A DNA stretch of 64,000 nt from Fulvitalea axinellae (GTDB lineage: Bacteria > Bacteroidota > Bacteroidia > Cytophagales > Cyclobacteriaceae): assembly GCF_036492835.1 (NCBI RefSeq), contig NZ_AP025314.1, forward strand, positions 3,390,010 through 3,454,009, read 5' to 3'. This document shows positions 1 through 9,645 of the stretch, piece after piece. The notes below the pieces were generated by a model, which worked only from the letters and a program-made list of their open reading frames with translations, ran no database searches and was not told the DNA's origin. Position 1 is the stretch's first letter. Every line of letters begins with the position of its first letter. The position numbers and the translations under genes were made by a program.

Positions 1-631
1 AGTTACGGTGCGGAGCCTTCTGGTGGAGCATCAGCATAAACGGCTTTTCCTGATCACGCTTTTCGAGCCAATTAAGCGCCAAGTCCGTGGTAATATCGGT
101 TACATAGCCGTCGATAATCTTCTCTTTCCCCATCTCGTTAAAGTCGGGGTTGTAGTAGTCGCCCTGTCCGCCGGCGCCCGAGAGGATATTCCAGTAATCG
201 AAGCCCGTCGGATCAGAACCCAAGTGCCACTTGCCCACTACGGCGGTGGTGTAGCCCGCCCCTTTCAATATTTTCGGGAGCGTCTGTTGCTTGCCGTCAA
301 ACACCGACACGTAGTTTGCGTAAAAACCGTTTTGGTGGCTGTATTTGCCCGTAAGCATCACGGCCCGGCTGGGTCCGCAGATAGAATTCGTTACGAAACT
401 ATTGTTGAAAATGGCGCCTTCGTCGGCAATCCGGTCAATATTCGGAGTCTTGTTGATTCCGTGCCCGTAAGCGCTCACGGCCTGGTAGGCGTGGTCGTCG
501 GACATGATAAAAAGGATGTTCGGCTTCTTCTTCGTCACCTCTTCGGCCTGACGGTTATCTTTTGAGGAACAGGCCCCCAAAGCCAACCCGACGCCAGCCC
601 ATTGGCACAAAAGCCTGGATACGCGTTTCAT
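1..631 (-). CDS. Sulfatase lipoprotein, N-terminal part (cut by window edge)
   Basis: The reverse strand from the ATG at 631 reads a lipoprotein signal (MKRVSRLLC then LALGACSS, lipobox Cys about residue 21), followed by the sulfatase start [14 protein letters not shown], where the Asp pair is a calcium ligand. The motif [20 protein letters not shown] has the C-x-P-S-R signature whose Cys (about residue 85) becomes formylglycine. A later segment, VVGKWHLGS, is also typical. The frame stays open to base 1, so only about 210 residues are visible. The family hydrolyses sulfate esters; the lipoprotein signal suggests it sits on the envelope and works on sulfated glycans. The GPSR variant resembles N-acetylglucosamine-6-sulfatase-like members (inference). 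It is divergent from the GH3 gene at 910. Confidence 0.93.
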   Translation of the reverse strand, partial: MKRVSRLLCQWAGVGLALGACSSKDNRQAEEVTKKKPNILFIMSDDHAYQAVSAYGHGINKTPNIDRIADEGAIFNNSFVTNSICGPSRAVMLTGKYSHQNGFYANYVSVFDGKQQTLPKILKGAGYTTAVVGKWHLGSDPTGFDYWNILSGAGGQGDYYNPDFNEMGKEKIIDGYVTDITTDLALNWLEKRDQEKPFMLMLHQKAPHRN

Positions 632-835
632 AAGCAAAAATAGATTTTAAATTTCCCTTCACTTCCAATTTACCTAATGATTCCGGCTTAGGACAAGCTT
701 TTCATTCATCTCTCCCGAACAAATATGCAACTGTTCAACAAAAACACAATGCTTATAAATTGCGAACACACCACGGCACATCCACCCCACATATGCGTTT
801 GACTCGCTTACACCTCTCACACCGTCCTCTTACCG

Positions 836-843
836 TACCTTTG
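836..843 (+). promoter_or_regulatory. Candidate -7 box for the GH3 gene
   Basis: TACCTTTG matches the Bacteroidota -7 consensus TAnnTTTG and lies about 66 bases before the GH3 start. No TTTG lies 19-21 bases upstream, so the -33 element is missing or degenerate. The 278-base divergent gap 632-909 holds nothing else I can name. Confidence 0.35.
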
Positions 844-909
844 GGGACAAAAACGCTCGAAACAGGCTATATTCGCACTCATTAGGACTTATACATTTCT
901 ATTTTAGGC

Positions 910-3195
910 ATGACACGAAAATTTTTCAGATTACTCCAACTGACATTGGCACTGTCAATCGGAGTCGCTTGTTCCGGCAAAAAAGAGCAACCGGAAGATT
1001 ACAATGATACCGATTTGGCTCCCGCCAAAAGGGCCGAAATCCTGCTTTCGCAAATGACGCTCCGCGAAAAGATAGGGCAAATGTGCATGTATGTCTCCGA
1101 CGGCGTAAAACCACCGACCGACACACTCACTAGCACCGCTGACGACTTCGTGGATTACACGCTCAAGAATAACGAACTCGGCCAACTGATCTCCGAAGGC
1201 CTCGTAGGCTCTTTTATTAAAGTCAAAGACGCCAACACCGCCGGATTCCTTCAGAAATTGGCGAAGAAATCACGGCTCGGCATTCCGTTGCTGATCTCGA
1301 CCGATGCTATTCACGGCCACGGCATGACCCAGCACAGCACTACCATTTACCCGACATCCATAGGGTTGGCCGCCTCTTTCGATATTGAGGCCGCCGAGCG
1401 CATGGCCCGCTATACTGCCGAAGAGATGAGGGCTACGGGCTACCATTGGACCTTTTCGCCCAATATAGAAGTGGTCCGCGACGCCCGCTGGGGACGTATC
1501 GGCGAGACTTTTGGCGAGGACCCGTTGCTGATCACCGAAATCGGAAAGGCCATGGTAAAAGGCTACCAAGGCGACGAGCTTTCGGGCGATGACAAAGTAC
1601 TGGCCTGCGCCAAACACCTAGTGGCCGGAGGCGTGCCGCAGGGCGGACTCAACGCCGCCCCTTCCGATGTTTCGGAGCGTTCGCTGGAAGAAGTGTTTTA
1701 CCCGCCGTTCGTCGACAACGTAAACCAAGGCGTGTTTACCGTAATGCCCGCCCACAACGAGATCAACGGTGTGCCATGCCACGCCCACGGCCAATTGCTC
1801 AACGGCGTATTGCGCGACCGCTGGGGCTTCAACGGCTTTATAGTAAGTGACTGGATGGATATGGAGAAACTCGAAAACGTCCACCATATCGCCAAGGACC
1901 GTAAGGAAGCTTACGTAAAATCGGTATTGGCGGGCGTGGATGTCCATATGCACGGCATGCATTTCCTCGACAATATCGAAGCGGCGGTGAAAGAAGGCCT
2001 GATTCCGGAATCGCGCATCGACGACGCGGCCAAAACTATCCTTGAAGCCAAATTCAGGCTCGGACTTTTCGAAAACACTGCTACCGACGCCAAGAATATC
2101 GACAAAAAACTCCGCACGAAGGAACATAAGGCCTTGGCTCTTGAAAGCGCCAAACGCTCGATGGTTTTGCTGAAAAACGATGGCGAAACTTTGCCTTTGG
2201 GCGACAAACCACTCAAGATACTCGTCACCGGACCGCACGCCAACAGCCAAGCGATATTGGGAGATTGGGCAAAAAGACAAAAGCCCGAGAATATCGTAAC
2301 GGTAGCCGAAGGCATAGCCGAATTCGCACCTAAAGGATCGGTGATCGATAATTATGACTGCGGGGAAAACGCCGTTATCGACGCCAAGAATATTGCGACA
2401 GCGAAACGCAAAGCGCAAAAAGCCGATTTGGTGATAGCCGTAGTAGGTGAGAATTCACTCCGTGACAGCCGTCACAAGACTTCGGGCGAAAACATCGACC
2501 GCGCCTCGCTGGAATTGCCGGGCACTCAACTCGATTTGCTGAAAGCGATCAAAACATCGGGTAAAAAACTGGTGGTGGTTTACGTAAACGGCGGACCGAT
2601 CGCCTCGCCTTGGACCGTGGAGAACGCCGACGCGATCTTGGAGGCTTGGGAACCCGGAATGCTCGGCGGGCAGGCCGTAGCCGAGACGCTTTTCGGCCTA
2701 AACAACCCGTCCGGGCGCCTGCCGATCACCTTCCCGCAAAGCGCGGGGCATACGCAGAGCTTTTACAATCACAAACCGTCGCTTTATAGCCGTGGCAAGT
2801 TCAAATTTGCCAAACGCGAGCCGATGTTCCCGTTCGGATTCGGCCTCAGCTACACGAATTTCGAGTATTCGGACCTGAAGATCCCGGCCAAGATCAAAGC
2901 CGGCGACACTTTGCGCTTCAGCTTCACGCTCAAGAACGCCGGCAAGATGGACGGCGACGAAATGGTACTGGCGTTTATGACCGACAAGTACGCCAGCGTA
3001 ACTCGCCCCGTCAAGGAACTCGCCGCATTTAAACGCGTCAGCCTAAAAGCGGGCGAATCCAAGAAAGTGGAGATGAGCATCGTGCCGGAACGCTTCGAGA
3101 TGCTGGATCTGGACATGAAAAAAGTGATAGAACCCGGCGAGTTTGATATTGTGCTTGGTTTGGACAATATCAAAAGGATGACGACAGTTGAATAA
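910..3195 (+). CDS. bglX: Glycoside hydrolase family 3 beta-glucosidase (BglX-like)
   Basis: A 761-residue lipoprotein (signal with LALSIGVAC, Cys about 21) that should release terminal beta-linked glucose or xylose from oligosaccharides at the envelope. The GH3 N-terminal barrel spans about residues 40-390. It contains the KHLVAGG and RDARWGRIGETFGEDP motifs and the nucleophile Asp in GFIVSDWMDM (about residue 314). The alpha/beta sandwich follows (AVVGENSLRDS), and a C-terminal fibronectin III-like domain begins near YTNFEYSDLKI at about residue 645. The length and domain order are those of BglX. It lies divergently from a sulfatase and in the same region as fucosidase and GH172 genes, so a role in complex-glycan breakdown is likely. 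A strong hairpin follows. The exact substrate cannot be read from sequence. Confidence 0.93.
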   Translation: MTRKFFRLLQLTLALSIGVACSGKKEQPEDYNDTDLAPAKRAEILLSQMTLREKIGQMCMYVSDGVKPPTDTLTSTADDFVDYTLKNNELGQLISEGLVGSFIKVKDANTAGFLQKLAKKSRLGIPLLISTDAIHGHGMTQHSTTIYPTSIGLAASFDIEAAERMARYTAEEMRATGYHWTFSPNIEVVRDARWGRIGETFGEDPLLITEIGKAMVKGYQGDELSGDDKVLACAKHLVAGGVPQGGLNAAPSDVSERSLEEVFYPPFVDNVNQGVFTVMPAHNEINGVPCHAHGQLLNGVLRDRWGFNGFIVSDWMDMEKLENVHHIAKDRKEAYVKSVLAGVDVHMHGMHFLDNIEAAVKEGLIPESRIDDAAKTILEAKFRLGLFENTATDAKNIDKKLRTKEHKALALESAKRSMVLLKNDGETLPLGDKPLKILVTGPHANSQAILGDWAKRQKPENIVTVAEGIAEFAPKGSVIDNYDCGENAVIDAKNIATAKRKAQKADLVIAVVGENSLRDSRHKTSGENIDRASLELPGTQLDLLKAIKTSGKKLVVVYVNGGPIASPWTVENADAILEAWEPGMLGGQAVAETLFGLNNPSGRLPITFPQSAGHTQSFYNHKPSLYSRGKFKFAKREPMFPFGFGLSYTNFEYSDLKIPAKIKAGDTLRFSFTLKNAGKMDGDEMVLAFMTDKYASVTRPVKELAAFKRVSLKAGESKKVEMSIVPERFEMLDLDMKKVIEPGEFDIVLGLDNIKRMTTVE

Positions 3196-3224
3196 CTAAT
3201 ATCAATAACACACTTAATCAGAAA

Positions 3225-3259
3225 CAGGGCTTGGAAATTGACCAAGCCCTGTTTTTTTT
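3225..3259 (+). terminator. Rho-independent terminator after the GH3 gene
   Basis: CAGGGCTTGG (3225-3234) pairs perfectly with CCAAGCCCTG (3242-3251) around a 7-base loop, followed by eight T residues. Confidence 0.88.
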
Positions 3260-3343
3260 GCGCACTCTTCTATATCGCCTAAGTATAAAGCTAATCCGTC
3301 AAGAACAGACAGGCGTAAAGCTGAGACTATCAACAATTAAGGC

Positions 3344-3564
3344 AGTCCGATTGGCCTTTTGAGTAGTCCGATCGGGTAAAATACCAGTCCGATTGACCTT
3401 TTGAGCAGTCCGATCGGGTAAAATACCAGTCCGATTGGCCTTTCGGGCAGTCCGATCGGGTAAAATACCAGTCCGATTGGCCTTTCGGGCAGTCCGATCG
3501 GGTAAAATACCAGTCCGATTTGCCTTTTGGGCAGTCCGATCGGGTAAATCACCAGTCCGATTAA
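3344..3564. repeat. Tandem 42-bp repeat made of two related 21-bp half-units
   Basis: About five copies of a 42-bp unit run head to tail with starts at 3365, 3407, 3449, 3491 and 3533. Each unit holds two 21-bp halves that both begin AGTCCGAT: one continues CGGGTAAAATACC, the other TGGCCTTTTG or TGGCCTTTCG plus a few variable bases. The first half contains the palindrome CCGATCGG. The copies differ by single substitutions. The array fills the gap between two convergent genes. Both reverse frames stay open because 42 is a multiple of three, but the resulting 14-residue repeat peptide looks like a by-product. There are no unique spacers, so this is not CRISPR. Confidence 0.9.
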
Positions 3565-3607
3565 TCAATTATATCGTATGGATTGGAGAAGACTACAATC
3601 TTATGGC

Positions 3608-6340
3608 TTACGCCTTTTGCCCGTCAACCTTATGGCCAGCAAACGAATCGCGGTATTTGCCCGGCGAGACGCCAAATTTGGCTTTGAACACCACGCTGAA
3701 GTGTTTGGCATCGCCAAAACCTACGGCCTCGGCCACTTGCGAGACACCCGCATCGCCATTCTTTAAAAATTCGGCCGCTTTGCCCAGTCGGAAATCCTGC
3801 CAGTAAGCTTTTACGGAACAACCCGCCCCGGCTTTCACTTTTCGGTACAAAACAGGACGGCTCATGCCCAGCTCACGGGCCAAAGCCTCGACGTTGAACT
3901 CCAAATCCGAAAGCCTGTCGCCCAATATCTTGTCCAAACGCTTTTTCAAAACGCTGTCTTCCCAATCAAGCACTTTCGGTTCCTGTTTTTCTTCTTCATG
4001 TTCGGCAGGAACGGGGTCTACTTTTCTATTTTTCTTTTTATTCCAAAAAAACAAAAAGACCACAACCGATAATACCCCGCCCGAAACCCAAAGCCAAACG
4101 GATACTCCGCCAGCGCCGGGAACGATCAGGCTAAACGAGGCTTGGGCAAACTCGCCCCCGCGCCCTGTATATATTCCGACGGAATAAAGGCCCGGCTCCA
4201 AGCCCGAAAAGTCCAAGTATCCGTCCGTAACAGTCTGTAAAGTATCCGCCTTTCCATTTTTGGAAAAAACACAAAAGGATTGGCGTCCGGATTCGGATAA
4301 AAAATCGGAGACGGACCAAGACAAACGCCCCGCGCCGGCCGTAAGCCGTAATGTGTCGCCTAAGGGAAGCGCGTATTCCGTTCCGCCGTCCAGAACCCGC
4401 ACCGAGGTGACGGCGGGCAAGCGTAGCCCGGCCAAAACGGAGTCGGGAGAGAAATAGGCGAAGCCATTTTGGCTACCGAACAGCATCCGCCCCGAACGCG
4501 TGGCCAAAGAGGCGTTATAAGTAAACTCGTTGGTAGGCAGGCCGTCGCCCTCACGAAACGTTCGGCGTACCGCCAAAGCCGAATCAAGGCAAGTCAGCCC
4601 GGCGGAGGTCGCCACCCAATAATTCCCCGAACGGTCCACTTCCACACCATAAACCAAATCGCTCGGCAAGCCTTGCTTCTTGTTGATATTGCGGAGTTTT
4701 CCGTCCTTATAAACGTAAAATCCGTGACCTTCCATAGTGAAGGCGATTCCGCCGTTCATATTTTCGGTCATGGAATGAATCCAAGTACCGCCAAGTCCTT
4801 TGCTCCCGTCCAACACCAACTCTATTTTGTCGGAATTCTTTCGCAAACGAAAAATCTGGCCATATCCCCCAAACCAAACATCTCCCGATGAATCCTCGGT
4901 CACCGTTCCGATATTGTGGACCGGATATGTCACGAATTTCCCGGATTCCTTATCGTATCTCGCCAGTTTTTCGCCTATGGAACCGATCCAGAGACGATTT
5001 TCACTGTCATTGAAAATGGAGTAAACGTTCGTGCCCGGAAATCCGCTGTCGCCTTCGCCTTTGTAAAAGTTTTTGATGGATCGGGTAACGGGATTCCAGC
5101 GGTGAAGTCCGCCCCTAAAAGTCCCGAACCAAAAACAGCCGTCCGAATCCTCGCCAACCGACAATACCACGGGCTGGCGCAATTCGGGCACGGCGAAACT
5201 CTCCAACACTTGGCCGTCGGCCGTTATTCTGGTCACTCCCTTTTTGGTGCCGAGCCACAAATGGCCCTGACTGTCTTCAAAAGCCGAACGGGCGGTGTTA
5301 TTGCGCACCGGATCGGCCTCGCCACCAGAAAAGCGGAAATGTCCGAAGCGATTTTTAGAAAGATTGAGGTGATTGGTTCCTCCGCCATAAGTCCCCGCCC
5401 AGATGTCGCCGTTGCGCATTGGCCGGATCACGTAAACGCCGTCGTTGCTGACGCTATAATCGTAACCGGGGCGATGGCGTACGGGAATCATTTCGTCGCC
5501 GGACAGATAATAAAGGCCTCCGTTGGTGGAATTGCCCACCCAAAGCCGGCCACGGGCGTCAACGGTCAGGCTTTGCACCTCATCGTTATGAAAATCGCCG
5601 TTCGATCGGGAAAAAAGCCGTAACAGCCGGTCTTTCCTTACGTCCACTTTGGCAACGCCCACGCCGTTAAGGCCCACCCACAGAACGCTATCGCCAGAAA
5701 GGGCCAAGCCCCTGATTCTTCCACCCAGATTTTTTAGGGAAGAAAAATACCTAACCGAATCCGTAGCCAAATCCAAGCGCCAAACGCGAGAGTCCCGACT
5801 TCCCCAGATTCCGCCGGCATTATCCAGCGCCAGTTTATCGCCCGCTACCTCGGTGTTGATTATTTCGGGCGAATGTCCGCCAGCGGGAAACCGGCAAAGA
5901 CCATTTCGCCCCACCAGCCAAAGGTTTCCCAAAGTATCGGCCCGCATCGCTCCGAAACCGAGATCTAGGGAATCGAGCCAAACTTGCCGAACGAATTTCC
6001 CGGAAGGATTTCCCCGCCAAAGTCCCCTGCCCGACACTACGGCCCAAACGATTTCGCCTTCGGTAACTTCCAGATTGATGACGCGCCCGCCGGACCAGTC
6101 TCCGCCGGGATTTATTTTGTACTTTTTACATGTTTTACCATCAAATCCGTTCAGTCCGTCATTCGTCCCTATCCAAACATAACCGGATTCGGACTCCGCA
6201 AAATCGAAGACGGTGTTATTGGAAAGCCCTTCCCTTACGCCCAAACGATCGAAACGGAGCGCACCGCCTTGTCCCCATCCGAAAAGGGGAAGGCACAGGG
6301 CAATCCAAAAACAAATCCGACGCAAGGCTGACACTTCCAT
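3608..6340 (-). CDS. Membrane one-component regulator: two-component-type propeller, TM helix, AraC HTH, no kinase
   Basis: The ATG at 6340 gives 910 residues with a signal peptide (ALRRICFWIALCLPLFGWGQ); an open frame further upstream lacks one. Residues about 30-640 carry many propeller repeats of the kind found in hybrid two-component sensors (GYVWIGTNDGLNGFD, GHLWLGTKKGVTRI). A shortened Y_Y_Y-like domain follows, then one membrane helix (about 745-765, VWLWVSGGVLSVVVFLFFW). After a charged linker, the AraC-type HTH begins at about 790 (ALARELGMSRPVLYRKVKAG; AVGFGDAKHFSVVFKAKFG). No histidine-kinase H-box, ATPase or receiver domain lies between the TM helix and the HTH. The inferred mechanism is that periplasmic glycan binding is passed directly to a cytoplasmic DNA-binding domain. 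The likely targets are the neighbouring sulfatase and hydrolase genes. It converges on the GH3 gene. Confidence 0.88.
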   Translation of the reverse strand: MEVSALRRICFWIALCLPLFGWGQGGALRFDRLGVREGLSNNTVFDFAESESGYVWIGTNDGLNGFDGKTCKKYKINPGGDWSGGRVINLEVTEGEIVWAVVSGRGLWRGNPSGKFVRQVWLDSLDLGFGAMRADTLGNLWLVGRNGLCRFPAGGHSPEIINTEVAGDKLALDNAGGIWGSRDSRVWRLDLATDSVRYFSSLKNLGGRIRGLALSGDSVLWVGLNGVGVAKVDVRKDRLLRLFSRSNGDFHNDEVQSLTVDARGRLWVGNSTNGGLYYLSGDEMIPVRHRPGYDYSVSNDGVYVIRPMRNGDIWAGTYGGGTNHLNLSKNRFGHFRFSGGEADPVRNNTARSAFEDSQGHLWLGTKKGVTRITADGQVLESFAVPELRQPVVLSVGEDSDGCFWFGTFRGGLHRWNPVTRSIKNFYKGEGDSGFPGTNVYSIFNDSENRLWIGSIGEKLARYDKESGKFVTYPVHNIGTVTEDSSGDVWFGGYGQIFRLRKNSDKIELVLDGSKGLGGTWIHSMTENMNGGIAFTMEGHGFYVYKDGKLRNINKKQGLPSDLVYGVEVDRSGNYWVATSAGLTCLDSALAVRRTFREGDGLPTNEFTYNASLATRSGRMLFGSQNGFAYFSPDSVLAGLRLPAVTSVRVLDGGTEYALPLGDTLRLTAGAGRLSWSVSDFLSESGRQSFCVFSKNGKADTLQTVTDGYLDFSGLEPGLYSVGIYTGRGGEFAQASFSLIVPGAGGVSVWLWVSGGVLSVVVFLFFWNKKKNRKVDPVPAEHEEEKQEPKVLDWEDSVLKKRLDKILGDRLSDLEFNVEALARELGMSRPVLYRKVKAGAGCSVKAYWQDFRLGKAAEFLKNGDAGVSQVAEAVGFGDAKHFSVVFKAKFGVSPGKYRDSFAGHKVDGQKA

Positions 6341-6533
6341 AAAAATCCGCTTTAATACCGCAATAAAAGCATTTTGAACGAAAAACAAACCTCTAGGATT
6401 CGAAATCAAACCCGCCTAAGCCCGCTTACCGCCTATAATTGTAAAAGCGAAGGCTGAGCTTTCGCTATGATGCCGGTATTAATCGCCAAGCTGACGAGCT
6501 TTTTTCCAATCACCGACAAACGCTTTTGTGGCT

Positions 6534-7976
6534 ATGACCAAAACCAAGATCATTCTTTTTGCACTTTTTCTAAGCGCGCAGATATTGGCTTGCGCCCAGA
6601 AAAAAGGACAGGGCAATAATCTGCCGAAACCCCTGCCCCAACAATTGGCTTGGCAAAATGACGAGCTCGGAGTGGTTTTCCATTACGACCTCCACGTGTT
6701 CGACAATAAAAAATACGCGCAACACCGCAACAGGATCACTCCTATTACGGACTACAATATTTTCAATCCCGAAAAACTCGATACCGACCAGTGGGTACGC
6801 TCGGCCAAAGCAATGGGCGCCAAATTCGCCATACTGACGGTGACGCACGAGACGGGATTCGCCCTTTACCAATCGGACGTGAATCCGTATTGCCTCAAGG
6901 CGGTAAAGTGGCGCGACGGCAAAGCCGATATCGCCAAAGACTTTGTGGAGTCGTGCCGTAAATACGGCGTAAAACCGGGTTTTTATATCGGTATCCGATG
7001 GAATTCCTTCTACGGAATCCACAATTTCCAGACGCAAGGCGACAAGGCCTTCAGCAAAAACAGACAGAAACATTACAACTCCGTAGTGGAGCGCATGGTA
7101 ACCGAACTCTGCACCCGATACGGCGACTTATACGAGATTTGGTTTGACGGTGGCGCCTACGGCCCGGAACAGGGTGGCCCGGACGTGTACCCGATTATCC
7201 GGAAGCTACAGCCGGACTGCCTGTTTTACCACAACCTGCAAGTGGCCGACGCCCGCTGGGGCGGATCGGAATCCGGAACCGTTCCTTACCCGTGCTGGTC
7301 TACGTTTCCGCACCCAGCCTGGCGTCCGTACGAAACGCGGTCGGATAATTACCGCCTGATAAAACACGGCACGGCCGACGGAAAATACTGGATGCCCGCC
7401 ATGTCGGACGCTCCGCTACGCGGATACAAAGGGCGTCACGAATGGTTCTGGGAGCCTGGCGACGAGGAGCACGTTTATCCGGTCAAAGACCTGATGAAAA
7501 TGTACGTGCGCTCCACGGGCAGAAACTCGACGCTGATCTTGGGCCTGACTCCCGATCCCGACGGACTGATTCCAGAAGTGGACGCCAAAAGGCTTGCGGA
7601 AACCGGAGACGCAATCCGGAAAAACTTCGGCGAAGCGATAGCCAAAACCGAAGGAGAGGGAAAAACGCTTTACCTGAAGCTGAATAAGCCGACGACGGCC
7701 AACTGTTTAGTCATCAAAGAGGATATAGCCCAAGGCCAAAGGGTCCGGGAATACAAAATCGAGGCCCGGGTAAACGGCCGTTGGAAAACAATCGGGGAAG
7801 GAAGCTCGATCGGCAACAAACGTATCCACGGTTTTGACAACGTAACGGCCGACCGTTTCCGGATCCGCTTTCCGGAATACGCCGCCACACCGATAATCAG
7901 CGAATTTTCGGCCTTCAATGTGGAGGACTACCTTCGGGATTTGGCTAAACCGGAAACCGCGACAGCGAAAAAATAA
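6534..7976 (+). CDS. GH29 alpha-L-fucosidase lipoprotein
   Basis: The ATG at 6534 gives 480 residues starting MTKTKIILFALFLSAQILAC, a lipoprotein signal; a GTG two codons upstream is possible but unneeded. The barrel shows the GH29 signatures ELGVVFHYDLHVF and KFAILTVTHETGFALY. The nucleophile Asp is in YEIWFDGGAYGP (about residue 205). After the barrel (about 30-345), residues about 370-470 look like a small beta-sandwich of F5/8 type C or CBM type (KTLYLKLNKP, RFRIRFPEYA). The enzyme should remove alpha-linked fucose at the envelope. It is followed by a hairpin and a sulfatase on the same strand, which suggests a sulfated fucose-containing glycan (inference). Confidence 0.93.
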   Translation: MTKTKIILFALFLSAQILACAQKKGQGNNLPKPLPQQLAWQNDELGVVFHYDLHVFDNKKYAQHRNRITPITDYNIFNPEKLDTDQWVRSAKAMGAKFAILTVTHETGFALYQSDVNPYCLKAVKWRDGKADIAKDFVESCRKYGVKPGFYIGIRWNSFYGIHNFQTQGDKAFSKNRQKHYNSVVERMVTELCTRYGDLYEIWFDGGAYGPEQGGPDVYPIIRKLQPDCLFYHNLQVADARWGGSESGTVPYPCWSTFPHPAWRPYETRSDNYRLIKHGTADGKYWMPAMSDAPLRGYKGRHEWFWEPGDEEHVYPVKDLMKMYVRSTGRNSTLILGLTPDPDGLIPEVDAKRLAETGDAIRKNFGEAIAKTEGEGKTLYLKLNKPTTANCLVIKEDIAQGQRVREYKIEARVNGRWKTIGEGSSIGNKRIHGFDNVTADRFRIRFPEYAATPIISEFSAFNVEDYLRDLAKPETATAKK

Positions 7977-8011
7977 AAATACCCGCACAGCCGGGCGACA
8001 ATGAAATATAT

Positions 8012-8051
8012 GGAGCGGGAAAGTCCAAGCGGGCTTTTTCCCGCTCCTTTT
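8012..8051 (+). terminator. Terminator between fucosidase and sulfatase
   Basis: GGAGCGGGAAA (8012-8022) pairs over 11 bp with TTTCCCGCTCC (8037-8047), followed by TTTTG. It separates the fucosidase from the sulfatase, or attenuates read-through. Confidence 0.75.
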
Positions 8052-8099
8052 GTCCGTTTTAAGAAAAAGAATTTTTGATATCAAAAACCTATACGATTC

Positions 8100-9527
8100 A
8101 TGTTAAACAGAGCGAAAGTCACTCGATTTTTTCTGGCGCTTTGGCTGATCTGCTCCGGATTGGCTTCGGAAGCGAAAAGCAAAGGCACGCCCAAACCGAA
8201 TATCGTTTTTATCCTGGTTGATGACCTCGGTTGGTCCGATCTGGGTTTTATGGGCAGTAAATATTACGAGACTCCGAACATCGACCGCTTGGCCAAGCAA
8301 GGTAAAGTCTTCACCGACGCCTACGCGGCCTGCGCCGTCTGCTCCCCTACCCGGGCTTCGATCTTGACGGGAAAATACCCTTCGCGCTTGGGCATCACGG
8401 ACTGGATCCGGGCCAAACGCGACGGTGGCGTTATCCCTGCCAACCGCAAACAGCCGGTAGGTTTCGATACGCCGAAAGGAAAACCGCTTGCCACGCCAAA
8501 GAACGGAATGTTCCTACCGCAGGAAGAAGTAACCATGGCCGAACAGCTGAAAAGCGCAGGCTACACCACGGCGCATATAGGCAAATGGCACCTTGGTGGC
8601 GAAGAATGGCTTCCGCAACACCAAGGCTTCGACATCAACATCGCCGGAGCGGAATTGGGACACACCAGAAGTTACTTTGACCCGTATATAAACGAGGGCA
8701 AACCGATCCCGACGATTACGCCGCGAAAAAAAGGCGAATACCTCACCGACCGCGAAAGCGACGAGGCTATCGATTTCATCAAAAAACACAAGAACGGCCC
8801 GTTCTTCCTGAATATGTGGCACTACGCCGTTCATGATCCGATCCAGGCCAAGCCTGAAGACATTGAGTACTTCAAAGGCAAAACGCCGGTGGGCAAACAG
8901 AGGCTTCCGAAATACGCCAGTATGATACGGACCGTAGACCAAGCCGTCGGCCGGATTATGGACACGCTCGACGAACTGGGAATCGCCGACAATACGATGA
9001 TCGTATTCTTCTCTGACAACGGAGGCCACACCGCCTACACCGACAACAGCCCGCTCCGTGGCGGAAAAGGGATGCCGTACGAAGGCGGAATCCGAGAGCC
9101 TTTGGTGTTTCACTGGCCCGGCACCATTGAACCCGGCACTTCGGATATTCCCGTCAGCAGCGTGGATTTCTTCCCAACTATCTGCGAAATCACGGACGTG
9201 AATTACAAGAAAACGGACGGAACGGACCTCAGCCCTATTCTTTTCAAAAACAAAAACATAGCGAAAAGAAGCCTGCTGTGGCATTTCCCGCATTACCGCA
9301 ATTATAAAAAGGTGAATCCGTACAGCATCATCCGCGAAGGCGACTGGAAGATGATCCGTTATTACGACGGGGATTTCGCTGAACTGTACAACTTGAAAGA
9401 CGATATCGGCGAAACGAAAAACTTGGCCGAAAGCCGTCCGGATATGGTGAAGAAGCTTCAGAAAAAACTGGACAAGATGTTGGTGAAAACCGGATCGAAA
9501 ATGCCTAAGCCGCAGACCGAAATCTAA
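8100..9527 (+). CDS. Sulfatase (type I, formylglycine-dependent), secreted
   Basis: A 475-residue arylsulfatase-family protein with a hydrophobic signal (FFLALWLICSGLASEA). It has the first metal-binding pair in NIVFILVDDLGWSDLGFMGS. The formylglycine motif is VCSPTRASILTGKYPSRLG (Cys about residue 81), a C-x-P-x-R signature. HIGKWHLGGE and MIVFFSDNGGH supply further active-site residues. Length and spacing are complete for the family. It should hydrolyse sulfate esters of a polysaccharide in the periplasm or at the surface. It differs from the sulfatase at the left edge, which has GPSR in place of SPTR, so the two probably act on different sulfate positions (inference). A sulfatase-maturing enzyme is not in this window. 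Confidence 0.94.
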   Translation: MLNRAKVTRFFLALWLICSGLASEAKSKGTPKPNIVFILVDDLGWSDLGFMGSKYYETPNIDRLAKQGKVFTDAYAACAVCSPTRASILTGKYPSRLGITDWIRAKRDGGVIPANRKQPVGFDTPKGKPLATPKNGMFLPQEEVTMAEQLKSAGYTTAHIGKWHLGGEEWLPQHQGFDINIAGAELGHTRSYFDPYINEGKPIPTITPRKKGEYLTDRESDEAIDFIKKHKNGPFFLNMWHYAVHDPIQAKPEDIEYFKGKTPVGKQRLPKYASMIRTVDQAVGRIMDTLDELGIADNTMIVFFSDNGGHTAYTDNSPLRGGKGMPYEGGIREPLVFHWPGTIEPGTSDIPVSSVDFFPTICEITDVNYKKTDGTDLSPILFKNKNIAKRSLLWHFPHYRNYKKVNPYSIIREGDWKMIRYYDGDFAELYNLKDDIGETKNLAESRPDMVKKLQKKLDKMLVKTGSKMPKPQTEI

Positions 9528-9560
9528 AACCCGATTTACGAAAGCATCTGTCGGAAATTG

Positions 9561-9603
9561 AAAAAGGCCTCCCTCGCACAACTGCGATTGGAGGCCTTTT
9601 TCT
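9561..9603. terminator. Bidirectional terminator between convergent genes
   Basis: AAAGGCCTCC pairs with GGAGGCCTTT around a short loop, with A-rich bases on the left and a T run on the right. It serves the sulfatase on the plus strand and probably the convergent gene on the minus strand. Confidence 0.8.
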
Positions 9604-9645
9604 GTTTAGAAACGTCCGGATATTCCGGATAATTACAGCTAATAT

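Noticed and set aside
3344..3564. Possible CRISPR array
   Set aside because: The repeats are contiguous with no unique spacers and no cas genes are nearby.
3299..3568. Repeat-coded reverse-strand frames of 71-89 residues with a 14-residue period
   Set aside because: They exist because the 42-bp repeat is a multiple of three and contains no stop; two reverse frames are open at once, which argues against real coding.
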